A stretch of DNA of 64,000 bases from Tetrapyrgos nigripes (Eukaryota; Basidiomycota; Agaricomycetes; Agaricales; Campanellaceae). The stretch is taken from positions 124,001 to 188,000 of the forward strand of contig JAACJM010000013.1 in the NCBI GenBank assembly GCA_013368315.1. Direction: 5' to 3'. The notes below the pieces were generated by a model. The model worked only from the letters and a program-made list of their open reading frames with translations. It made no database searches and was not told the DNA's origin. The position numbers and the translations under genes are program-made. Positions 55,686 to 64,000 of the stretch are shown piece after piece (the first letter of the stretch is position 1; the number at the start of each line of letters is the position of its first letter).

Positions 55686-58600
55686 GCGATTACGAAAATA
55701 ACCCAGAATCAGAACACGAAGAACACTCAACACCACGGACAGCAAACAGAAACAACAACGATACCCTCAGAATCCTTCAACTCAACGTCAACAACTCAGC
55801 CACTGGACAACTCGCCCTCGTCAATGGACACGCCAAGGACTACCACCTCATAGCGCTCCAGGAGCCCGCCATCGACTTTCTGGGAAACACCAAATCAGCC
55901 TACGGCCTAAGATTGATATACCCACCAAAGCACAGAGACGATCCCAAACGAACAAGGTCAGTCATTCTAGTAAACCGAAACATACTAACAGGAGTGTGGA
56001 CCACACTCCCTATCAACAACCCTGACGTGACAGCTATCCAAATCACTGGCAGCTTTGGAACGTTATGCATATACAACCTATACATAGCAGGAGGTCATAG
56101 CCAGCATGATGAAGCCCTCATTGTGGTCCACACCTACATGAACACCGTCCACGCCAATCAGGTACCGAAACACCCACTATACAACATATGGCTTGGGGAC
56201 TTCAACCAACACCATCCATCATGGGACGAGGAACGAAACAGCCATCTCTTCACCAGTGCGAACCTAAGGGCGGCCGACACGTTAATCGAGTTCGTTGGAC
56301 AGCACAACATGATGATGGGAACATTTACCAACACTCGTCGCATCCTCCACAGGTAACTATACCAGAGTCGATAACGTATTCTGCACAGCGACCCTGCTCC
56401 AACACTTAGTCCGATGCACCACGGAACCGGAAACAAGGCCACCCAATGCCGACCACATACCTATCATCACAGAGCTCAACTTACGACCCCCCATCATAGA
56501 CGAGACACCACGGTACAATTGGAAAGCAGCCAACTGGGAAGACATACGGGAACAGCTAAAGCAAGAGCTACCAGCACTAGGACCACCCAAGGAAATTGAA
56601 ACCATACCGGAGTTTTGGATGGCCTATGAAGGTTTTCGTAAAGTCATCAACAACATCATCGAAGACGAGCAGCTAGTACTGAAAACCAAACTGTTGCCGT
56701 ACGAGAGAAGGTGGTGGAACGAAGAACTTGCGGGGATGCAAAGGGATACCAGAAGGCTGGGCAGGAAGTCGTATGCAAAGAGAGCTAACCAGGATCACCC
56801 AGTGCATGAAGAATACAGGAGGCTAAGGAATGCACTCTCTGGGGAAATCAAGAGGGCCAAGGCGGAGCATTGGATGGACTGGATAGAGAATGCTGAGGGA
56901 AACATGGTCTGGACGATAGGCTCACTGGTAGAAGCGGTTGCAACAGATGGGGGACGAACCAGGATGCCGGGTCTAGTAACAGGGGGCAGAAATCAGGACG
57001 GGGAAGAAGTCGTGGAAGAAGACAACGAGGGTAAAGCTAACCTATTCAAAACAGCCTTCTATCCGCCGCTGCTGGGCCAAACTCAAGTGCCACGAAACGC
57101 TCGATACCCTGCCCCTGCGTGGCAATTCCAGCTACCGACAGGACAACAAACCAGCAACACAATACACAAGTTCAAAAATGGCAAGGCCACATGACCTGGG
57201 ACAATATCAAACACTTTTCTCAAAGAAACTGACCATTTAATTACACCATACCTCACACCCATCTTCTGCGTGACCTTCACCTTGCCAGTGTACCCGGACG
57301 ACTACTCCAAAACCAAAACATTAGTGCTATGCAAACCTGGCAAACCCGACTACCGCCAACTGAACGCACATCGGCCCATCTCCCTATCACATGGGGAAGG
57401 AAGAACCCTCAACAGAGTTGTTGCAGATGACCTCATCAAGAACCTGGAGCTACATGATCTCTTACCGGTAAACCAATTCGGGGCAAGGCTGGGAAGAAAC
57501 ACCACTGACTCGATACACCTGCTAATACATACAGTCAAGAACCTATGGAGACAGGGCTATAAGGTTGCGATACTCTTCATGGATGTGAAAGGGGCCTTTC
57601 CGAGCATGGACTTGAAGTTGCTGGAACATGAGCTGTGCATGTTGGGAGTGCCGAAAGAGACTATGGACTGGTTGGGAAGGCGGTTTGCAGGACGAAAGAC
57701 GATGCTGGCCTTTGACGACTATGAATCAGAACCATTCAACGTCCATGGCAGGGAAGATCAAGGCGATCCATTTTCATCAGTTGGCTATATCGCCTACGCA
57801 GCGGGTGCACTCAAGATCATTCAGGAGGAAGACAATACAGAAGGGTTTGGGTTTATGGACGACTTGGCAGCAGTGGTATGGGGCAAAAGCGAGATAGAGG
57901 TCCAGTGCAGGATGGAGCAGTTAATGATCAAAACAGATGGAGTCATGAGCTGGGCAGACAGGCACAACTGCAGCTTCAGAATCAACAAATTCAACCTCGT
58001 ATACGCATCATATTGAAGACTCCAAACCAAACCACCAATACAGCTTCGCAACACTACTATTGCATCAGAGAACTACGCAAAGTTCCTAGGAGTCCTTGTC
58101 GACTACGGCATACGGTGGAAAGAACAATTCGCGAGGATGGTCAAGAAGGGTCAGGGATGGGTACACCAGTTCAGGAGGATGGCAAACGTAACCAAGGGAG
58201 TAGCGGCCCCCCATGTCCACAACTTGTATAAAATGAAGGCAGTGGAACGCATGTTGTACGCGGCTGATGTTGTTCTTACCCCACAGAGACAGTCAAGAAA
58301 CCAATCCGACCCTATTTCAAGCATGGGTGTTGTCAAGAAGCTCACCTCAGTGCAACGACAAGCAGCAATCATCATCACAGGGGCGCTACGAACTACACCG
58401 ACAGAATTGCTCAACCTCCATGCAGGAATCACGCCAATGCTCCTCGAGATACATCGACACCGACACCGAGCAGCAGTAAGAATATGCACGTTACCACTGA
58501 CTCACCCCCTTGCAGGTTTACTACACCAGGCGAGGGTACAATCCCATGAAGCCAGACTCACGCACAGAGCACCATTACACGACCTGCTCAGAACGTATGA

Positions 58601-59685
58601 TTTGCAACCGGATAGGATGGAGAAGAAGAGTGCAGTGAGGTACCCAGCAAGCTGGGACCCAGAAGTTGACGTCAGGTTGTGGGAGACGGAAGAGGAGGCA
58701 ACGGAACATTTTCTTTCTGACTATTCTCATATACAGGTCTACATGGATGGTTCAGGATACCAGAAAGGGGTTGGCACCTCTGCAGTACTCTTTAGAAACG
58801 GGAAGGAAATGGAAGCCATCAGGTATCGACTAGGCACGGACATGGAACACGAAGTCTACAAAGGCGAATGCATAGGCCTATTACTCGCTTTATGCCTCCT
58901 TGCGGCGGAACCAGATGTGCAATCAGTCTCTTTATGGGTGGATAACACAGCGGCTCTGCAGGCAATCACTAATCCCAAACCAGGACCAGCTCATTACATA
59001 CTTGACTGGTTCCACCATGCGCTAGAAACATACAAACGGCAGAACCCAGACTTACCCATCTTTCTATCATGGATACCCAGTCACACAGGTATACTTGGTA
59101 ACGAAAGAGCCGACGAAGAAGCCAAAAAAGCCGCAGCTGGCGACTCCAGCCCCATTGAAGACCTGCCCGCTGTTCTACACAAACCACTCCCACTCAGCCA
59201 AACATCCGTCATCTGGACCTTCCGCAACAAGCTACAGTCATGTCATGATGACGCATGGACCAAATCTCCACGCTACCAGAAGTTCAAAGCCATAGACCCA
59301 GCGGGGGTGACGAAAGCAGCCCGAAACTACCAAAAGCTCATCCAGGGCTTACATCGTAAACACACCAGCATGCTGGTACAACTTCGCACAGGCCACATAC
59401 AACTGAACCAGTACCTTCACCGTTTCGGACTGATAGACTCCCCCACGTGTCCATGCTGCCACGACGCTGACGAGACCCCCCTTCCACTTCCTTATGCAAT
59501 GCGTATCACACTGAGTCCCACAAAACCACCTCCGTCGAAATGTTGACCCAGAGCTCTATGAGTTCGGAAAACTTTTATCAGACAGGAGCTGCCTTAAACT
59601 GCTGTTCCAGTTCATAAACGACACAGGGCAGTTTCGTCACATCTTTAACACCTTCCCTGAAGTTTGCCTCAACGATGACGAGTAA
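55682..59685 (+). pseudogene. LINE ORF2 (endonuclease, reverse transcriptase, RNase H), broken
   Basis: The start MSDYENNPESEHEEHSTPRT leads to the endonuclease: LRILQLNVNNSATGQLALVN, LIALQEPAIDF, YNIWLGDFNQHHPSWDEE. After a frameshift near 56325, STGNYTRVDNVFC completes it. The RT shows LNAHRPISLSHGEGRTLNRV, VAILFMDVKGAFPSMDLK and GFGFMDDLAAVVWG (F-M-D-D active site). RNase H shows IQVYMDGSGYQKGVGTS, KGECIGLLLAL, SLWVDNTAALQAI and GILGNERADEEAKKA, all four acidic positions present. A C-terminal CPCC stretch follows. Stops at 57192-57194, 58014-58016 and 59512-59514 plus two frameshifts show that it is dead. Confidence 0.88.
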
Positions 59686-59688
59686 CAT

Positions 59689-60293
59689 GTCCACATGCCT
59701 ACCACGAACCTGACCCGAGCCAACATGACCGGACCCAAACCCTTAGCTTCTCGAAAAATGGACACAGTACACACTTTGATACTTTTATCTTACTTTAACT
59801 CTACATCTTGCCTCTCCTCCTCTTCTTGGCCACATTATCCCTTACATTCTTGTCTCTTTTCTTTTTCTTTTTCTTTTTCTTTTCTCTCTCTCTATTCCCC
59901 ACAACATAATACTCAGCACATACTCATCATAAACAACGAAACGAAAACAACCAAAATTAACACGATATGGAAAAACAGCAGCATAGAACGTAAAGCAAAT
60001 GAACAAGTACTTTAGATTACCTATCACATCCTAACCATTCTCCCACTTCTCTCTTTCTCTGTTTCTCTTCTCTTTTATCCTTCGCACAGCTGCATGCACC
60101 AACTCTCGACCAGGGAACCAGTGTCAATCATAGATTGACGGAACCATCTGGTGGAGTAGGGGTACATGCCAGGCTTAGTCATTGTTTGGCTTTGTTTGGC
60201 ACTAGCTTTAGCTACATAGGACACTTGTACATGGGTAGCCAGGCAACACAACATTATTCCAAGCCACATCTACCTCTAGTTGACACTACTCCA
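59689..60293 (+). other. inferred 5' LTR of Ty3/gypsy element (left boundary uncertain)
   Basis: A region with promoter-like pyrimidine tracts precedes a primer-binding-like sequence at 60297. A TG...CA-bounded segment from TGTCCACATG (59689) to CTCCA (60293) would fit an LTR of about 600 bp. The 3' LTR is outside the window, so the left edge is a guess; it could begin anywhere up to about 60000. Confidence 0.35.
59855..59897 (+). repeat. CTTTTT/CT-rich simple repeat
   Basis: About five (T)CTTTTT units followed by CTCTCTCTCT, between the LINE stop and the gypsy gag; either LINE 3' UTR or inside the gypsy LTR. Confidence 0.6.
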
Positions 60294-60296
60294 TCT

Positions 60297-60309
60297 TGGT
60301 GATGAGAGC
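60297..60309 (+). other. candidate primer binding site
   Basis: TGGTGATGAGAGC follows the inferred LTR end by 3 nt and resembles the TGGTATCAGAGC class of PBS (initiator-Met tRNA type) with mismatches. Confidence 0.4.
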
Positions 60310-60339
60310 GAGATTCGACACCACACACCGTACGCATAA

Positions 60340-61878
60340 CCACAGAGAACCACCGAAAACAGCAAAATAGCGAAAGAAAGACCTCGCGATAGTAAAGGGC
60401 GTTTCATCGCAACGACTACCACACCCACAGTATCAGCCACCGCACCTACAGAACCACTCGCATCATCAGCTACAAATCCCACGCTTTCAGGAACACTCAC
60501 CACCATATCCTCACTCACAGAGTCATCCATCACTGATTCGAACCAATCTGGTCCAGAGCCGGAAAGTTTCACACCACCAACTTCACCGCCACAGATACGA
60601 GATACAGAAACTTGGGTAGATTGTATCGCCCGAGAACGCAAAGAACACGGACTCTTAAACCCATCAGTACCACCATCACACATCCCATCACGCGTAAACT
60701 CACCAGCTCTAACACCACTGTCACCGAAACCAAAGCCAAAAGTTAATTTCCACACGATGGCAGCCCCAGAATTTGCAGGAGGGTCCAAGGAGAAGACAAA
60801 TCCCCTAGACTTCCTGAGGAAGGCCGAGATGTATATGAGGCAGATAAACATAGTCCCAAACGAAATGGGAGGCAGTGTCAACCTGCTTTTCAAAGCGGGC
60901 AGCTGAGTTGACAAATGGTATGAAAATTTGGAGCAAGGAACAAAGGAAGACTGGAAGAAATTCCGAGCCGAATTCCTAAAAGAGTTCCCACCACCCGATA
61001 TAGCTGAACCAACGGTCGCAGACCATGTGGACGAGCTACTGGCCATGCGGATCACGCTGAAGGAACTAGGAACGAGAGACGAAGACTAGCAATGGACTCA
61101 CCAAAAGTTCGCGCGTAGATTGATGGAGGTTGCGAAGGCCGCTGAAATTGCAGACGGGTCATCAGACATCAGGGCAGTGCGGGAACATCTGCCAAAGGTA
61201 CTCAGAAAGAAGGTTCCAAAGGAAAACAAAACCTGGAAGGACTTTACCGACACGATCAAGAACGTGGATGCACAGGAGCTGAAGGATGCGAGAGAGGAGG
61301 AAGAGAGGCTGCAAAAGTTAGAGGAAGGACAGAAGAACATGCGGATTCCCCCTATGCCAGAAACACCTAGCAAACCGCTAGCGCGAGCGTTTGCCAATGC
61401 CCAGATCACAAGCCCACCACCAACGCCAACTCGTGGAACCAGGCGACCACCACATGCGAGCAACTTTACAGACGCTCAGAAAGCCACCCTGCAAACCAAC
61501 ATTAACAAATATGACCAACAACTGAACACGGACACTGGTATAGTAGAGTGGAAGAACGACGTCGTCAAGTTCCATGACAAACATGGTAGCAACCCCGTCT
61601 TCAACGAGAACACGTCGTTCCCATACCAGCCGGGCACTCTCAAACCAGGGTCAGGCGAATGCTTCACTTGCAGCAAGAGATGGCATGGCAGAGGAGCAGA
61701 TGGTACCCTAAACCCATGCACATCGGAGTCCAAGATAAGGAAGGTGGAAGGCAACTTTAGGGCATTCGTACAAAGAGAGTTGGGACGAGTCAATGCAATT
61801 GGGGTGAATCTGGTCAGGGAGGAGGAAGATTTGTTTGTCAGGTTCAAGTCAGGAAAAGGGGAAGGGTCAGTGGAGTAA
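60340..61878 (+). pseudogene. gypsy gag, interrupted
   Basis: The frame opens after TAA 60337-60339. ERPRDSKGRFIATTT is a start-region motif I associate with basidiomycete gypsy gags, but no ATG precedes it; ATA at 60367-60369 sits where one would be expected. The first in-frame ATG is 60757 (MAAPEFAGGSKEKTNPLDFL). Capsid-like DWKKFRAEFLKEFPPP and helices follow. TGA at 60904-60906 and TAG at 61087-61089 interrupt it. The tail has a zinc-knuckle-like CFTCSKRWHGRGADGTLNPC. It ends at TAA 61876-61878. Confidence 0.75.
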
Positions 61879-64000
61879 ACGGCGACCACAAGACCCGAGC
61901 TATGGACAATTTCATGGATGTAAAACACGATGCTATATCAGAAAATGATATTATTGATGTGCACACCGTCGAAAGCGTTCTAAGCCGTACCTGTAAACCA
62001 TTCAACACAACAGTTGAATTGGTGGACAACAACAACAATGCAGTGCAAATACCGGCACTAGTTGACGACGGAGCAATGGTAGCATGCATGGACATCGAAG
62101 TATACCACAACCTGCAGAACCAAATACGAGGATGGGAAAAGTCAACGAAAGTTATGCGCATGGCAGACGGAAGATGCGTAAACTCAGAAGCAACGTGGAA
62201 AAGAAAAGTCAGAGTGAAGGGACTGGATGTAGAAGGATCATTTGAGGTGTTTGACAGCCAGGGAAGTTGGAGCCTATTGTTCGGGAAACCACTATTGAAG
62301 CAATTCAAAGCGACCCATGAATACGACGGCGACACAATAAAAGTCAAAGTTGGAAGCAAATCGAGAACGATCTTCAACAACGGGCTGGGGAAAAAGATTA
62401 CGCCAAGAAAAGTAATGACAGTAACGATGGAGGAAATAGAGGATGAAGACGCGAAAAAGGAAAGAGAGCGAACGACGCTCCAAGGCGATCCCAGACAAAC
62501 ACCCGTATTGGAAGAGGTGGCAGATAAAGGAAGTGGAGGAAGAGATGTAATAGAGCAAACACCAGTTGGCAATGCGTGCAATGATATCGGGGTATCTAGT
62601 AACACAGATATCCCGAGGGACAGGGAAGTGGATCAGAAAACTCTCAACGAGGAGGAAACGATACCCACTCACAATAATCCACAGACTGAACCAAAAAGAG
62701 ATACAACATACTCATACGTCTTCGAAACACCTCGGGAGCAGAAGACACGACAAAGAAAAGAGTTGTTGGAAAGAATTAGAAGACGAGGCCAGGAAGAAAG
62801 GGAGAAACAACAAAGGAAGAACATCAGACGCAGTAGAAGCCTAGGAAGGGCCATATACAGGTGGGGACAAAGCGGAAGACCAAGAGAAAGTATGAGGAAG
62901 GAGATTAGTCGCCTAAAGCAGTTGCAAAAGCGTGCAAACTCACTGGAGGGAAGTAACGCACCCCCCTTGAGGGGAGTCTCCAAAGCCACGAATATCTCTG
63001 ATGTGAACGTTGCTGACAACGTCGATTCCACAGATGACATGGTTTGCTTGGTAGAGCCAAACGAACCCGTGGACCAGTCACCAGGTGTCGATGTCATACC
63101 AGATGCTCTGGATGTTGACTCAGCATCAGGGAATATATTCACAAGGAACAATGGCGAAGAAGGCGCATTTGGACGAGAGAGGGTACAAGAGATATTGAAG
63201 CTTGTCAGGATTGGGGACAACCTCTCGCTAGAGGAACAACGCAAAGTGGAAGCATTATTAACGGAGTATGCAGACTGTTTCGCATTGTCAGTCAGCGAAG
63301 TACGGGCAGTAGACGGCGCAATTCACACCCTGAAACTACCGGAGGGCGTGAAAATGGGGACCAAAGTATGCCAAAAGCGTCTAACTCCACCCCAAAAGGA
63401 GTTCTTACATGGGAAGCTGGATGAATTACTTGCCGCTGGAATCATAGAACACGTACAACTGGATCAAGTCAAATGCGTATCTCCAACAACACTTGCGAAA
63501 AAAGCACACGAACGGGGAGGACTATCATTGGAGGAACTACAATATTGCATAAATGAACAGTGTGTAGCAGCCGGACTACCTTCCCAGTTCCAAGAATTAC
63601 CACCTCGCAATACACCAACAGAAGCCCCAGTACCACCCCGAGATCCCACAAAACCGCAGAAGTGGAGAATCTGCCAAAACTTCGCAGAAGTCAACAAGTA
63701 TACAGAGATAGCGCCAATGCCCCAAGGAGACCTACGTACCAAACAGCAAGCGCTCAGCGGCCACAAGTACCTTTCCTTCTTCGACTTTGCTTCAGGGTTC
63801 TACGCTGTCGAAGTAGACCCAGAGTCCAGACCATACACAGCATTCTACGTTGAAGGACGAGGATACTTCTGGTACGTAAGAATGCCGTTTGGCCTAACGG
63901 GCGCACCATCCACATTTGCAGCACTCACGGCAGACAACTTGCACGATCTGCTAAGAGACGGCACAATTGAGCTCTTCGTTGACGATGGCGGATCTTCAGC
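61761..64000 (+). CDS. gypsy pol polyprotein (protease, reverse transcriptase), partial
   Basis: Open without a stop from 61761 to the window end, in the -1 frame relative to gag and overlapping it by 118 nt; the first internal ATG is 61902. The protease motif is IPALVDDGAMVACMDIEV (D-D-G in place of the usual D-S/T-G), with SWSLLFGKPLLKQF as the flap-side strand. A long charged linker (KELLERIRRRGQEEREKQQR) follows. The RT begins near IHTLKLPEGVKMGT; WRICQNFAEVNKYT, FFDFASGFYAVEVDPES, YVRMPFGLTGAPSTFAALTA and ELFVDDGG (V-D-D active site) are all present. No break is visible, unlike gag. Confidence 0.9.

Larger units (their letters stand above)
53898..59685 (+). mobile_element. Tad-like LINE (non-LTR retrotransposon), decayed
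   Basis: Full-length-looking coding part of a fungal LINE: an ORF1 with three CCHC knuckles, then an ORF2 with AP-type endonuclease, reverse transcriptase, RNase H and a terminal zinc-binding stretch. The domain order and RNase H are those of Tad/I-group elements. ORF1 has two in-frame TGA codons. ORF2 has frameshifts near 56325 and in a C6 run at 59476-59481, and TGA codons at 57192, 58014 and 59512. The copy cannot make its proteins as it stands. Confidence 0.9.
59689..64000 (+). mobile_element. Ty3/gypsy LTR retrotransposon, cut by the window end
   Basis: LTR-like region, primer-site-like sequence, gag with retroviral-type capsid features, then pol in a -1 overlapping frame with protease and reverse transcriptase, in Ty3/gypsy order. 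RNase H, integrase and the 3' LTR would lie beyond 64000. Gag carries two stops and lacks an ATG in the expected place, while pol is open for 2.2 kb. Confidence 0.88.

Noticed and set aside
60904..61089. Gag stops as programmed read-through sites
   Set aside because: There are two separate stops in the capsid region plus a missing start codon; decay is the simpler reading.

Overview
The window is nuclear DNA of a filamentous basidiomycete, most likely a mushroom-forming agaricomycete. Genes are dense and cut by many 45-70 nt GT-AG introns. The gene set is fungal: sterol decarboxylase ERG26, PET127, ADA2, RPN13, an Rds1-like ferritin-fold secreted protein and GPI-type aspartic proteases. The retroelements are of fungal Tad/LINE and Ty3/gypsy type. 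No species name can be supported from the sequence alone.

Layout. (1) 1-10 kb is a fast-evolving left flank. It holds a broken GH71 alpha-1,3-glucanase, two tandemly duplicated secreted aspartic proteases, and a small unknown gene in an apparent insertion between them. (2) 10-24 kb holds ERG26, a borealin/Nbl1 gene, the RNase P/MRP subunit POP1, a small mitochondrial coiled-coil membrane protein, an Ala/Gly-rich secreted protein and a secreted endonuclease/exonuclease/phosphatase-fold nuclease. (3) 23.7-36.7 kb is a run of minus-strand genes: an unknown conserved protein, a PLK4/SAK-like polo-box protein with a degenerate kinase domain, a UspA-domain protein, an M3 oligopeptidase and an MFS sugar transporter. 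(4) 36.7-50 kb is compact housekeeping: PET127, ARL8, a SCOC-like coiled coil, RPN13, NSE2, mitochondrial uS12, PPIL1-type cyclophilin and ADA2. Several of these are head-to-head pairs separated by only about 75-140 bp. (5) 50-53.5 kb holds an F-box/LRR protein, a tandemly repeated intergenic block and a ferritin-like secreted protein with a strong CRE/TATA promoter. (6) 53.5-64 kb is retroelement DNA: a decayed Tad-like LINE followed directly by a Ty3/gypsy element that runs off the window.

The observations I rate highest are: the PLK4-like protein that keeps its polo boxes but has lost most kinase catalytic motifs; a 145-nt pure poly(A) tract flanked by near-identical 14/13-bp repeats; the protease duplication, in which only one copy gained a Gly-Asn minisatellite; the ATGA overlap between the LINE ORFs; and the mostly transition-type stop codons in both retroelements. 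All exon joins were made by eye, so internal exon boundaries are approximate.
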